Source of the DNA: Streptomyces sp. MRC013
GTDB taxonomy: Bacteria; Actinomycetota; Actinomycetes; Streptomycetales; Streptomycetaceae
Direction: 5' to 3'
Assembly (NCBI RefSeq): GCF_023614235.1
Contig: NZ_CP094264.1
Coordinates: 2,046,001-2,110,000 of the forward strand
DNA length: 64,000 bases
Positions 34,203 through 44,038 of the stretch are shown here, in pieces. A program made the translations under genes and the position numbers. How positions within the stretch are numbered: the stretch's first letter is position 1; each line of letters starts with the position of its first letter. Under the pieces are notes generated by a model. The model made no database searches. It had not been told where the DNA came from and saw only the letters and a list, made by a program, of their open reading frames with translations.

Positions 34203-35070
34203 GTGAAACGCCCGCTCAGGTCCCTCGCGGCCGTCGCCGCCGTCGCCGTCCCCGGCCCGCGCGGGCGGACCGGCCTCGTTCGACACCCCGCCGGCACCGA
34301 CCGGGGCGAGCGCCCCGCCCCGCCGGGGCCGGCCACCCGGCCTTCCGCGGGCGCGGGTGCGGGGGACGCTCGCGCCGACCGGGCCGGGGGCGGAGTTCAC
34401 GGTCGGGAACACCGTCGGCGACGGGACGGGGATCGGCGTCACCACCCCGGCGGGCCGGAAGCCGGGCTTCACCGGCGGGGTGCGGGGCCGGGCGCCCCCG
34501 CGGTGTTTCGGGCCCCGGTACGCGGAAAACGGCTTCCCGGTGCCGATCGCCCCGCCGGGCGGAAACGGCTGTCCGGGGAATTACCGGACGGGCACCCGGA
34601 TGACGGAAGACGTTCCCGATTTCGTCAGGGCGGATTTCCGTACGTTCACCTCGCGGGACGGCCGGGCCTTCACGGGATCGCCGTCGGGTGCGTTCGTCGG
34701 CCCGAAGTCGGTCCTGAAGCACCCCGACGCGTTCAAGGCCGTGATCGCCCCGGATCCGGGCACCGTGCCGGATTCGCCGCCGCGGGCGGGGCACCGGGCG
34801 GAAAAGGCCGCCGACGCCCCGGAGAAACCCGCCCGGTCCCCCTCCGCCCGGCCCTGCGCACCGGACGGGGACGCGCATCCGGCGTTCCGGATCGGCACGG
34901 AGGAGCCCGGCCCGGGCGAGCTCCGCTCCTGCGTCCGGGACCACGGCGGGGGGCGGGCGGGGGCCCGCCCGGAGGTCGTCCGGGGCGGCGGCCACGACGC
35001 GCGGACGTACATGCGGACGTACAGGGGGGCGCGGGCGACGGCTCGGTACGGTGGATCGGCGGGCACGTGC
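34203..35070 (+). pseudogene. decayed secreted esterase-like gene
   Basis: ATG at 34203 gives a signal-peptide-like MKRPLRSLAAVAAVAV, then the frame breaks. Another frame from 34357 carries remnants of a putative-esterase fold: YRTGTRMTEDVPDFVRADFRTF, SRDGRAFTGSPSGAFVG (nucleophile motif GFSAGG lost), LKHPDAFKAVIAPDPG and HDARTYMRTY. Several indels and the lost active site mark it as a pseudogene. The neighbouring kinase is also decayed. Confidence 0.6.
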
Positions 35071-35093
35071 TCGCCCCGTCCCCTCCCGGTGAC

Positions 35094-35963
<870 letters not shown>

Positions 35964-36144
35964 CTAGACCCCGTCCCGTCTGCGGCTTCCCACCGGGTGG
36001 ACCCGCCCGCCGACCCGATCCGGCACCCGCGCGCCCGAACGTCCGGACGGCCTTGCGCCGGGGTGATCTCCGCCTCTACCCATACGCGGAGACAGCGTGC
36101 TACGCTCGACGCAAGTTGCAGTTTGGTTTCCCTTGCAGTACAGA

Positions 36145-36174
36145 GCCTGCGGAGCATGTGACCCGCAGGCTTTT
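36145..36174 (+). promoter_or_regulatory. hairpin plus T-tract in the cold-shock 5' leader
   Basis: GCCTGCGG (36145-36152) pairs with CCGCAGGC (36163-36170) and is followed by TTTTGTAGTTTT, the classic shape of an intrinsic terminator. It sits 63 nt before the cold-shock start codon, within the presumed leader, so it may be an attenuator. The 282-bp gap 35955-36236 holds nothing else nameable apart from a GTGCTACGCT -10-like box near 36097. Confidence 0.55.
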
Positions 36175-36236
36175 GTAGTTTTCAGACTTGTTTGCAGGTT
36201 CTGGAGCAGGGCAACCCTTTGGCCCAAGGAGGGCTT

Positions 36237-36440
36237 ATGGCTACCGGAACCGTCAAGTGGTTCAACGCTGAAAAGGGCTTTGGCTTCATCGCCCAGGACG
36301 GCGGCGGCCCGGATGTCTTCGTCCACTACTCCGCGATCAACGCGTCTGGCTTCCGCTCCCTCGAGGAGAACCAGGTCGTGAACTTCGACGTCACGCAGGG
36401 CCCGAAGGGTCCGCAGGCGGAGAACGTCACCCCGGCCTGA
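36237..36440 (+). CDS. cold-shock protein
   Basis: 67 residues, ATG at 36237 behind AAGGAGGG. Single OB-fold RNA chaperone with RNP1 KGFGFI and RNP2 VFVHY, starting [17 protein letters not shown]. Acts on mRNA secondary structure in the cytoplasm. The long leader with a terminator-like hairpin and the strong downstream terminator suggest RNA-level control, usual for this family. Confidence 0.96.
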   Translation: MATGTVKWFNAEKGFGFIAQDGGGPDVFVHYSAINASGFRSLEENQVVNFDVTQGPKGPQAENVTPA

Positions 36441-36482
36441 TTGGGCAGGGTCGGCGATCGCGCACGACTTAGCAGTACCCAA

Positions 36483-36522
36483 GGGGTCCGCCTCCCGCAT
36501 TCCGGTGCGGGAGGCGGGCCCC
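36483..36522 (+). terminator. strong terminator after the cold-shock gene
   Basis: GGGGTCCGCCTCCCGC pairs with GCGGGAGGCGGGCCCC (one G-T pair), 8-nt loop, about 42 nt after the stop. Confidence 0.8.
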
Positions 36523-36863
36523 TGCCTCTGTTCCCGGGAATGCGCCCCGGGTTCCCGCCCGCGAGCCGGACCCGGGCGCGCCGCCGCCCGAGGGGACGGC
36601 CGCGCGCCGCCCCGCGTCGCCGAGCCGGCCGCGGCCTCGCCCGCGCCGTGGGGTCCGCCGCCGGCTCGGGCCGACGGCCGGTCCGGGTCCGGATTCGCCC
36701 CGGACCCGGCCCCGGACGGCCCCGAGCGGTCCCGGGACGCGGCCCGGTCCTCCGGTGAGGTGCCCCGGCCCGGCGGCACCGGGAGGTGGCGGACCGGGCG
36801 GCCGGGGCCGGCCCGGTGGAAAGTCGCTGGCCCGCCGCTCCGTCCGGCGGCGAGACTCCCGGC

Positions 36864-37772
36864 ATGGCACTTCACGAGGACGAGATCCCGGTCGACGAGG
36901 CGCTGGTCCGGTCGCTGCTGGAGGCGCAGTGCCCGGAGTGGGCCGGTCTGCCGCTGTCGCCCGCGGGCGCGGGCACCGACAACACCATGTACCGGCTGGG
37001 CGACGACCTGCTCGTACGCCTCCCCCGCACCCCCGGCAGCGGCCGGTCCCTGCTGAAGGAGCAGGAATGGCTCCCCCGCCTGGCGCCCCTCCTCTCGTTC
37101 CCGGTCCCCGAGCCCGTGCACGCCGGGACTCCCACCGGGGCCTTCCCCGCGGCCTGGTCGGTCCACCGCTGGATCGACGGCGACGAGGCCGGTCCGGACA
37201 CCGTCCGGGACTGGGCCGCCTTCGGCTCCGACCTGGCGGCGGTCGTGGCGGAACTCCACGGCACCGACCTCATGGGGGCGACCCGGGCGGACGGCCTCAG
37301 CTGGTACCGCGGAGGCGGCCTGGAACCGTGCGACCGGTGGGTCGGCGGGTGCCTCGACGACTGCCGCGCCCTCGTGGGCTCCGAGATCGACGTCGACGCC
37401 CTGGAACGGTCGTGGCGGGCCGCGCTCGCCCTGCCCGGGCCCTCCGGCCCCCACGTGTGGCTCCACGGCGACCTCAGGCCGGCCAACCTCCTGGTCCGGG
37501 AGGGGCGGCTTCACGCGGTCATCGACTTCGGAGGGCTCTCGGTGGGTCTTCCCGACGCCGAGCACGCCGCCGTCTGGGACCTGCCGCCCCAGGCGCGGCG
37601 GGCCTACCGGGACGCCCTGGACCTCGACGAGGCGACCTGGACGCGCGCCCGCGCCTGGGCGATCGCGGTGGGCGTCGGCGGGATCTCCTACTACCGGCAC
37701 ACCTTCCCCGCCTTCGTCGCCGAGTGCAGGGCACGGCTCCGGTCGATCGTCGCCGACGACGCCGCACGCTGA
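36864..37772 (+). CDS. aminoglycoside phosphotransferase-family kinase
   Basis: 302 residues, ATG at 36864. APH/choline-kinase fold: TDNTMYRLGDDLLVRLPR (ATP loop), LHGDLRPANLLVREG (catalytic HGD...N) and AVIDFGGLSVG (metal DFG-like). WSVHRWIDGDEAG is typical of the aminoglycoside-like 3'-phosphotransferase subgroup. Single gene with a 340-bp gap before it (36523-36863) in which I see no gene. Actual substrate unknown; many such proteins are not antibiotic-resistance enzymes. Confidence 0.85.
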   Translation: MALHEDEIPVDEALVRSLLEAQCPEWAGLPLSPAGAGTDNTMYRLGDDLLVRLPRTPGSGRSLLKEQEWLPRLAPLLSFPVPEPVHAGTPTGAFPAAWSVHRWIDGDEAGPDTVRDWAAFGSDLAAVVAELHGTDLMGATRADGLSWYRGGGLEPCDRWVGGCLDDCRALVGSEIDVDALERSWRAALALPGPSGPHVWLHGDLRPANLLVREGRLHAVIDFGGLSVGLPDAEHAAVWDLPPQARRAYRDALDLDEATWTRARAWAIAVGVGGISYYRHTFPAFVAECRARLRSIVADDAAR

Positions 37773-38045
37773 GCGGCCCTCCGGCCCGGGAGGGAGTGCG
37801 CGGGGGCGGACGGGCGGAGGAGCGGTACGGCGCGGGGGCGCGGCGCCGGACCGGGCGAGCACCTCGCCGGGCAGCGGCGCACCGGGCGGCCGGGCAGTGC
37901 CGGGGCGGAGCGCCGGGCGCGGAGGCGAGGCCTCCCGGGGGCCGCGCGCCGTCCGGCCCGCCGCCACCCGAGCCGCACCCCCGCCGGCCCCGCACGACCC
38001 GTACCCCACCCCCGCCGGCCCGCGCCACCCGCGCGGGTCGCGGCC

Positions 38046-38816
38046 TCAGCGGCGGCTCGTCCCCGGCGGTGCGGACCCGTCGGGGTCCCCCGCCGCGCCG
38101 GCCGGTCCCGGCGCCTGCGGGCACCCACCGCGCACGAGGGCGTCCAGCCCCGTCCAGGCCAGGCGCATCAGCGTCTCCGTCGCCTCGCGGGCGGTCATGC
38201 CCGGCACGGTGTTCGCCCAGTCGGCGAGCGACTCCGCGGCGCCGACGAGGGCGCGGGCGAGGCCCGCCGCGTCGCGGTCCGTGAGCGCCGGGTCCCGGCA
38301 TGTCTCGTGGACCGCGGCGGCGATCAGGGAGGCGACGAAGTCGGCGATCTCCTCCCGCAGCGCCACCGCCTCCGCCGCGAACGGCTCGCTGTGGGTACGG
38401 GTCTGGCGGCGCAGCACCGTCCAGCCGTCCGGATTGCCGACGGTGTGGGTGAAGAAGGCGGTGAGGCCCGACCGCAGCCTGCGGTCGGCGGGGGCGTCCG
38501 GCCCCGGCTCCTCCGCCCCCGCCCGGACGGCGGCCATCAGGGCGGCGGCCTCACGGCGGACGCAGGCGGTGAAGAGGTCCTTCTTGGAGTTCAGGTAGAG
38601 GTACACCAGCGGCTTGGACGCGCCCGCGAGTCCGGCGATCTCCTCCATGGACGCCTCCCGGTACCCCCGGCGTCCGAAGACCCGCACGGCGGCGTCGAGC
38701 ATCTGCCGCTCCCGCGTCGCCCTCGGGAGCCGCCTCCCCCGCGCCGCGGGGGCCGTCGGCCGTGTCCGGGCCGCTCCCGGCGCCCCCGCGTGCCGCGTGC
38801 GCCTCCGTGCCGTCAC
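38046..38816 (-). CDS. TetR-family transcriptional regulator
   Basis: 256 residues if the ATG at 38816 is used; the Arg-rich first 30 residues may not be translated. Helix-turn-helix at about 38-85: RQMLDAAVRVFGRRGYREASMEEIAGLAGASKPLVYLYLNSK. The ligand domain is generic, with AAVHETCRDPALTDRD. It lies upstream of nothing obvious; the neighbour on the same strand is the dicarboxylate symporter downstream. Target unknown. Confidence 0.88.
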   Translation of the reverse strand: MTARRRTRHAGAPGAARTRPTAPAARGRRLPRATRERQMLDAAVRVFGRRGYREASMEEIAGLAGASKPLVYLYLNSKKDLFTACVRREAAALMAAVRAGAEEPGPDAPADRRLRSGLTAFFTHTVGNPDGWTVLRRQTRTHSEPFAAEAVALREEIADFVASLIAAAVHETCRDPALTDRDAAGLARALVGAAESLADWANTVPGMTAREATETLMRLAWTGLDALVRGGCPQAPGPAGAAGDPDGSAPPGTSRR

Positions 38817-38895
38817 CCGTGTCGTTCACGCGCGCCCCGCCCTCCTCGTACCCGGCAGCCCGTAAGACTACGGGCCGGCGCACCGCCCCCGAACG

Positions 38896-38932
38896 CCCCG
38901 GTCCCCCGCCGGAGTTCGGCGGGGGACCGGGG
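38896..38932 (-). terminator. perfect hairpin terminator after the symporter
   Basis: CCCCGGTCCCCCGCCG pairs perfectly with CGGCGGGGGACCGGGG, 5-nt loop, 18 nt past the symporter stop at 38951. Confidence 0.8.
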
Positions 38933-38950
38933 TGCGTGCGGGGAGGGGCG

Positions 38951-40267
38951 TCAGGCCGCGACCGGCGACGCCTCCCGCGTCCCGTACCCGTCGACCGGGG
39001 AGGCCGAGGCCGCGTTGTACGCGTCGAGGTCGAGGATCTTCTCGCGCGCGGCGACGACCACCGGGACGAGCGCCTGCCCGGCGACGTTCGTGGCGGTGCG
39101 CATCATGTCGAGGACCGGGTCGATCGCCATGAGCAGGCCGACGCCCTCCAGGGGCAGGCCCAGCGTGGACAGGGTCAGCGTCAGCATGACCGTGGCACCG
39201 GTCAGGCCGGCCGTGGCGGCCGAACCGATCACCGAGACGAGCGCGATGAGCAGGTACTCCTTGACGCCCAGCTGCACGTCGAAGATCTGCGCGATGAAGA
39301 TCGCGGCGAGGGCCGGGTAGATGGCGGCGCAGCCGTCCATCTTCGTGGTGGCGCCGAACGGGACGGCGAAGGAGGTGTACTCCTTGGGCACGCCGAGGCG
39401 CTCGGTGACCTTGACCGTGACGGGCATGGTGCCGACGGAGGAGCGGGAGACGAAGGCCAGCTGGATCGCGGGCCAGGCGCCCTTGAAGAACTGCAGCGGG
39501 CTGACCTTGGCGACCGTCGCCAGCAGCAGCGGGTACACGCCGAACATCACGAGCGCGCAGCCGATGTAGACGTCGGCGGTGAAGGTGGCGTACTTGCCGA
39601 TCAGGTGCCAGCCGTACTCGGCGATGGCGTAGCCGATGAGGCCGACGGTGCCGATCGGGGCGAGGCGGATGACCCACCACAGGGCCTTCTGGAGCAGCTC
39701 CAGGACCGACTCGGCGAACGTGAGGATCGGCTGGGCCCGCTCGCCGAGCTTGAGGGCGGCGACGCCGGCGACGGCGGCCATGAAGACGATCTGCAGGACG
39801 TTCAGCTCGGTGAAGGGCGTGATCACGTCGGTCGGGACGATGCCGGTGAGGAAGTCCAGCCAGGACCCGGAGTTCTCCGGCTTCTGGCCGTCCTTCGGGG
39901 TCAGGCCGGTACCCGCGCCGGGGTCGGTGAGCAGGCCGAGGACGAGGCCGATGACGACCGCGATCAGCGACGTGATCATGAACCAGAGGAGGGTGCGGGA
40001 GGCCAGCCGGGCGGCGTTGTTGACCTTCCGCAGGTTGGTGACGGACACCAGGATCGCGAAGAAGACCAGGGGGGCGACGGCCAGCTTCAGCAGCTGGACG
40101 AAGATGTGGCCCACCTTGTCGAGGGTGGTGTAGAGCCACTGGACGTCGTGGCTGCGGGCGATCCAGCCGAGGACCACGCCGAGGACGAGGCCGGCGACGA
40201 TCTGGGCCCAGAAGGGCACCTTGGGCAGGCGGCGCGAGGGCGCGGGCGCGGTTGAGGGCGCGGACAC
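38951..40267 (-). CDS. dicarboxylate/amino acid:cation symporter (DAACS family)
   Basis: 438 residues; the GTG at 40267 is chosen (GGAG 7 nt upstream; GTG at 40273 possible). Glutamate/dicarboxylate carrier fold with eight membrane segments and two re-entrant loops: SRSSVGTMPVTVKVTERLGV (serine-rich HP1), FGATTKMDGCAAIYPALAAIF (TM7), and MAIDPVLDMMRTATNVAGQAL (TM8 substrate binding). Imports C4-dicarboxylates or acidic amino acids with H+ or Na+. A short leader-peptide ORF lies 140 bp upstream. Confidence 0.93.
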   Translation of the reverse strand: MSAPSTAPAPSRRLPKVPFWAQIVAGLVLGVVLGWIARSHDVQWLYTTLDKVGHIFVQLLKLAVAPLVFFAILVSVTNLRKVNNAARLASRTLLWFMITSLIAVVIGLVLGLLTDPGAGTGLTPKDGQKPENSGSWLDFLTGIVPTDVITPFTELNVLQIVFMAAVAGVAALKLGERAQPILTFAESVLELLQKALWWVIRLAPIGTVGLIGYAIAEYGWHLIGKYATFTADVYIGCALVMFGVYPLLLATVAKVSPLQFFKGAWPAIQLAFVSRSSVGTMPVTVKVTERLGVPKEYTSFAVPFGATTKMDGCAAIYPALAAIFIAQIFDVQLGVKEYLLIALVSVIGSAATAGLTGATVMLTLTLSTLGLPLEGVGLLMAIDPVLDMMRTATNVAGQALVPVVVAAREKILDLDAYNAASASPVDGYGTREASPVAA

Positions 40268-40346
40268 GGACACACTCCGGGAGGGCGTGAGGAGGTACGG
40301 CGGGTTCGGTGGTGCGGCGGGCGCGGTGGCCGCGCACGGGCGGCGC

Positions 40347-40394
40347 GGCCGCGGGGCCGGCGGGTGGAGCGGCCGCGGGGCCGGCGGGTGGAGC
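40347..40394. repeat. two exact 24-bp tandem units
   Basis: GGCCGCGGGGCCGGCGGGTG plus GAGC, at 40347-40370 and 40371-40394, between the leader-peptide ORF and the symporter start. Confidence 0.75.
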
Positions 40395-40403
40395 GGGCGG
40401 GGC

Positions 40404-40515
40404 TCAGACCCCGCCGCGACAGGCCGCGGACGCGCAGAGGCACAGGTCGACGTGGAGGGCGCGCCACGAGCGGGACGCTCGCGGTCGTGTGGCGGGGGCG
40501 CACTGCGGTCTCCAT
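40404..40515 (-). CDS. putative leader peptide with 1-nt frameshift
   Basis: The ATG at 40515 reads METAVRPRHTTASVPLVAR, and after a 1-nt shift at the G3 run 40457-40459 the rest reads LHVDLCLCASAACRGGV. The ending matches the HVDLC...SAxCR class of short putative leader peptides of streptomycetes (about 36 residues). The reading needs one base fewer than present, which fits the other homopolymer shifts in this window. It may attenuate the symporter gene downstream. Confidence 0.5.
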
Positions 40516-40664
40516 ACGAAGACGTTAACACCTGAACTTTGAGGACCCCAAAGCCATTCTTTTACAGGGAGGCCAAGGTCACAACCTGGGAATGACGACA
40601 CCCCGGACGGAAGAGGTCGTTCCGGTCCGGGGTGGTGGCGGGAGGCCGCTCCGTGTGACGGACG

Positions 40665-40958
40665 TTATGCGCCGTCCTCCCGCGTGCGGTTGGCCTCCAG
40701 CCGCGCCTTGGCGCTGCCGACCTTCTCCGCGATCTGCGCGGACATCGCCTCGCGCTGCCTGCGCAGCAGGACGAAGCTGAGCGGCGCCGACACGACGACG
40801 GAGAGCAGCAGCACCCACGGCACGTTGGCCCTCCCGAGTCCGCGCGGGAGGAGCCCGAAGTGGACCAGCGCGTAGAGGACGACGAAGCAGGCGGCGAAGA
40901 CGCCGAGGCGCATGAGCGTGTACTTCAGGGCGGCGCTCGACCTGGTGGTGGCGGTCAC
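40665..40958 (-). CDS. DUF4229 small membrane protein
   Basis: 97 residues, GTG at 40958. Two membrane segments (LMRLGVFAACFVVLYALVHFGLL and VPWVLLLSVVVSAPLSFVLL) followed by a charged helix (RRQREAMSAQIAEKVGSAKARLEANR). Matches the DUF4229 pattern of actinobacteria; function unknown. It lies 71 bp downstream of the GNAT gene on the same strand. Confidence 0.8.
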   Translation of the reverse strand: MTATTRSSAALKYTLMRLGVFAACFVVLYALVHFGLLPRGLGRANVPWVLLLSVVVSAPLSFVLLRRQREAMSAQIAEKVGSAKARLEANRTREDGA

Positions 40959-41029
40959 GTGGGGCCTTCTTCCTTCTCCGTGCTCCGTACCGAGGTTCTC
41001 TCCGACCAGTGAAACACGGGCGGAACGGA

Positions 41030-41554
41030 TCATTTCAGGGGGAGCAGCATGATGATGTCGTCCCGGTACTCGCCCTCGCCGACCCGGATGGCGTCCGGGA
41101 CGCGGCCGACCTCCTTGTAGCCGCACGACGCGTAGAACCGCTCCAGGCCCAGGCCGCCGCGGCAGGTGAGCCGCACCGCCTCGACGCCGTCCATGCCGCG
41201 CGCGGCGTCCTCGCAGGCGGCGAGGAGGGCGCGGCCGTACCCCCTGCCCTGGTGGCGGGGGTGCACCATGACGGTGTACAGCCACACCCAGTGGGACATG
41301 AGGGAGTGGTCGTTGAGGGCGATGAACGCGGTGGCGGCGACGGAGCCGTCCCCGTCGTACCCGGTGAGCAGCCGCATGCGGCCCGCGCCCATCGCGGTCA
41401 GGTGCTGGAGCCACTGCGGACGGATGTCCTCGGGCGTCACCGGCGGGACGAAGCCGACGGCACCGCCGGCGTTGGTGACGTCCGCCCACAGGGCGAGGAC
41501 GCCGTCGCCGAGGTTCCGGTCGACGGGCGGGTCCAGTACGAAGTCGATCGCCAT
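41030..41554 (-). CDS. GNAT-family N-acetyltransferase
   Basis: 174 residues, ATG at 41554. GNAT fold with strand/loop VYTVMVHPRHQGRGYGRALLAACED-type acetyl-CoA site (VHPRHQGRGYG) and the C-terminal GLGLERFYASCGYKEVGRVPDAI. Acceptor substrate unknown. Placed between DUF4229 and mqnE. Confidence 0.85.
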   Translation of the reverse strand: MAIDFVLDPPVDRNLGDGVLALWADVTNAGGAVGFVPPVTPEDIRPQWLQHLTAMGAGRMRLLTGYDGDGSVAATAFIALNDHSLMSHWVWLYTVMVHPRHQGRGYGRALLAACEDAARGMDGVEAVRLTCRGGLGLERFYASCGYKEVGRVPDAIRVGEGEYRDDIIMLLPLK

Positions 41555-42019
41555 GCCCCGACGATAGGCGGCCCGGCCGCGGGCGCGGACGGCGCCCCGG
41601 GGGCGGCCGGTCCGGCACGCGCCCGCCGCGCGCGGCACCGCCGAGGGGCGGACCGGCGCGGCGGGGCGTGCGACGCGGCCCCGGGCGGCGGGAGGGCGGC
41701 GCGGCGCTCCGTCACCCGAAGGCGTGAGCCGGGCGGCGCCCCGCCGGCGTCCGCTCCGGGCGCGGCGAGGGCGAGGGGCGCCCGGGGCGGCGGGGTACGG
41801 CGCCCCGTCCGCGCCGGCCGCGCGGGTGCCCGGACGCCGGCCGGGCGCCTCCGGGCGGCGGGAGGACGCGCCGACCGGCCGGGCGCCCCGGGCGGAGGGG
41901 AGCGCCGGCGGGTCACGGGCAGGACGGGCACGCGGCCGGGGCCGTGCCACCGGGTGCCCCGGGTGCCGGGAGCGGCGGCCGGGCGCCGGGGCGCCTCCCC
42001 GCGGACCGCCGCCGGGAGG
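41555..42019. other. gene-free GC-rich stretch
   Basis: 465 bp between the GNAT start and the mqnE stop. All frames are low-complexity Arg/Gly/Ala/Pro. I see no RNA gene, promoter box or repeat I can support. Confidence 0.5.
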
Positions 42020-43183
42020 TCACAGGCGCATGGGCTGGGGCGACTCGCGGCGGGAGGCGTCCGGACCCGGGTACTCGCGGATGACCTCGTAGCGCGTGTT
42101 GCGCTCCACCGGGCGGAAGCCGGCGTCGCGGATCAGCTCCAGCAGGTCGTCCCGCGTGAGCTTGTTCGGCGTGCCGTAGTTGTCCGCGTCGTGGGTGATC
42201 TTGTACTCGACGACCGAGCCGTCCATGTCGTCCGCGCCGTGCTGGAGGGCGAGCTGGGCGGTCTGGAGGCCGTGCATGACCCAGAAGACCTTCACGTGCG
42301 GCACGTTGTCGAACAGCAGCCGCGAGACCGCGAAGGTCTTCAGCGCCTCCGCCCCGGTGGCCATCGTCGTGCGGGCCTGGAGGCGGTTGCGGATCTTGCC
42401 GTCCTTCATGTCCACGAAGTCGTGCTGGTACCGCAGCGGGATGAAGACCTGGAAGCCGCCGGTCTCGTCCTGCAGCTCGCGCAGGCGCAGCACGTGGTCG
42501 ACGCGGTGGCGGGGTTCCTCGACGTGCCCGTACAGCATGGTGCAGGGGGTCTTCAGGCCCTTGGAGTGCGCGAGGCGGTGGATGCGCGACCAGTCCTCCC
42601 AGTGGGTGTCGTGGTCGACGATGTGCTGCCGGACCTCCCAGTCGAAGATCTCCGCGCCGCCGCCGGTCAGCGACTCCAGCCCGGCGTCGATCAGCTCGTC
42701 GAGGATCTCCGAGGCGGACAGGCCGGAGATCTTCTCGAAGTGGTGGATCTCGGTCGCGGTGAACGCCTTGAGGGAGACGTTCGGCAGGGCCTTCTTCAGC
42801 TCGCTCAGCGACCGGGGGTAGTAGCGCCACGGCAGGTTGGGGTGGAGCCCGTTGACGATGTGGAGTTCGGTGAGGTTCTCCGACTCCATCGTCCTGGCGA
42901 GGCGGACGGCCTCCTCGATGCGCATGGTGTACGCGTCCTTCTCGCCGGGCTTGCGCTGGAACGAGCAGTACGCGCACGACGCCGTGCACACGTTGGTCAT
43001 GTTGAGGTGCCGGTTGACGTTGAAGTGGACCACGTCGCCGTTCTTGCGGGTGCGCACCTCGTGGGCCAGGCCGCCGAGCCAGGCGAGGTCGTCCGACTCG
43101 TACAGGGCGATGCCGTCCTCGCGGGTCAGCCGTTCCCCGGACCGGACCTTCCCCTCCAGTTCGCGCTTGAGCCCCGCGTCCAT
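42020..43183 (-). CDS. mqnE: aminodeoxyfutalosine synthase
   Basis: 387 residues, ATG at 43183. Radical-SAM enzyme joining 3-enolpyruvylbenzoate-derived radical with the SAM adenosyl moiety, second step of the futalosine pathway. Cluster cysteines Cys66, Cys70 and Cys73 in NVCTASCAYCSFQ. Family blocks: ELHIVNGLHPNLPW, TGGGAEIFDWEVRQHIV, TMLYGHVEE, and FIPLRYQHDF. No partner overlaps it; the Lrp-type gene lies 107 bp upstream. Confidence 0.95.
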   Translation of the reverse strand: MDAGLKRELEGKVRSGERLTREDGIALYESDDLAWLGGLAHEVRTRKNGDVVHFNVNRHLNMTNVCTASCAYCSFQRKPGEKDAYTMRIEEAVRLARTMESENLTELHIVNGLHPNLPWRYYPRSLSELKKALPNVSLKAFTATEIHHFEKISGLSASEILDELIDAGLESLTGGGAEIFDWEVRQHIVDHDTHWEDWSRIHRLAHSKGLKTPCTMLYGHVEEPRHRVDHVLRLRELQDETGGFQVFIPLRYQHDFVDMKDGKIRNRLQARTTMATGAEALKTFAVSRLLFDNVPHVKVFWVMHGLQTAQLALQHGADDMDGSVVEYKITHDADNYGTPNKLTRDDLLELIRDAGFRPVERNTRYEVIREYPGPDASRRESPQPMRL

Positions 43184-43290
43184 AACGCTCCGCCTCCCAC
43201 TACGTCGACCCGATGTCACCTGCGCCCGACGGGCCCACCCACCGTACTCCCCCGCCCCGGAGGCGGGGCCACCCGCCGCCACCCCGGGGC

Positions 43291-43764
43291 TCACACCTCC
43301 CCGGGGAGGTCCCCGACGCGGTTCTCCCACTTGGTGGAGAGCACGATCGTGGTGCGGGTGCGGGACACCCCCTTGGTGCCGGACAGCCGGCGGATGATCT
43401 TCTCCAGGCCGTCCACGTCGCCGGCGCGGATCTTGAGCATGTACGAGTCGTCGCCGGCGATGAACCAGCAGTCCTCGATCTCCGGCAGGTCCCTCAGCCG
43501 GCGCGCCACGTCCTCGTGGTCGGCGGCGTCGGAGAGGGAGATGCCGATCAGCGCCGTCACCCCGAGGCCCAGGGAGGCGGAGTCGACGGTCGCGCGGTAG
43601 CCGGTGATGACCCCGGCCGCCTCCAGGCGGTTGATGCGGTCGGTGACGGAGGGCCCGGAGAGCCCCACGAGGCGGCCCAGCTCGGCGTACGAGGCCCTGC
43701 CGTTCTCCCGCAGAGCCTGGATGAGCTGCCTATCCACGGCGTCCATATACCTGAAGCCTTCCAT
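43291..43764 (-). CDS. Lrp/AsnC-family regulator
   Basis: 157 residues, ATG at 43764 (a second Met at residue 7). Helix-turn-helix DRQLIQALRENGRASYAELGRLVGLSGPSVTDRINRLEAAGVI, then the RAM ligand domain with CWFIAGDDSYMLKIRAGDVDGLEKII. Divergent from a small ORF at 43873, with an AT-rich 108-bp spacer holding a palindrome. Conserved in this menaquinone neighbourhood; target genes unknown. Confidence 0.93.
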   Translation of the reverse strand: MEGFRYMDAVDRQLIQALRENGRASYAELGRLVGLSGPSVTDRINRLEAAGVITGYRATVDSASLGLGVTALIGISLSDAADHEDVARRLRDLPEIEDCWFIAGDDSYMLKIRAGDVDGLEKIIRRLSGTKGVSRTRTTIVLSTKWENRVGDLPGEV

Positions 43765-43791
43765 TAATCAGCAATACAGCAAGTACGGGTG

Positions 43792-43837
43792 TAGAATCTA
43801 AGGCATGCAGGGGAGGTTCCCTGCGATTGAGTCAATC
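43792..43837 (+). promoter_or_regulatory. candidate -10 box and palindrome between Lrp and the small ORF
   Basis: TAGAAT (43792-43797) could be a -10 box for the small ORF. GATTGAGTCAATC (43825-43837) is a perfect 13-bp palindrome and a possible operator for the adjacent Lrp-type protein. Confidence 0.45.
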
Positions 43838-43872
43838 GATCAACGACGATCCCTCAGGAGATGACACTCACC

Positions 43873-44019
43873 GTGTACACGATCGAGATGGCCTACGCCC
43901 AGATGCGCTACCTGCGGGAGCAGGCCCATGGCTCGCGTGTCCCCACGGCCGTCGTCGCCGCCCGCCGCGAGGCTGCGAGCGAGCGGCGCGTCGCCGCGTT
44001 CCGTACGAAGAAGCGCTGA
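43873..44019 (+). CDS. small conserved-looking protein, about 48 residues
   Basis: GTG at 43873, 12 nt after AGGAG; an ATG at 43861 directly abuts that sequence and is less likely. It reads VYTIEMAYAQMRYLREQAHG and ends RRVAAFRTKKR. Helical, basic C-terminus, no membrane segment. Similar small proteins occur in streptomycetes in my memory, without known function. Transcribed opposite to the Lrp gene. Confidence 0.65.
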   Translation: MYTIEMAYAQMRYLREQAHGSRVPTAVVAARREAASERRVAAFRTKKR

Positions 44020-44038
44020 CCCCGGCGGCACCGGGCCG

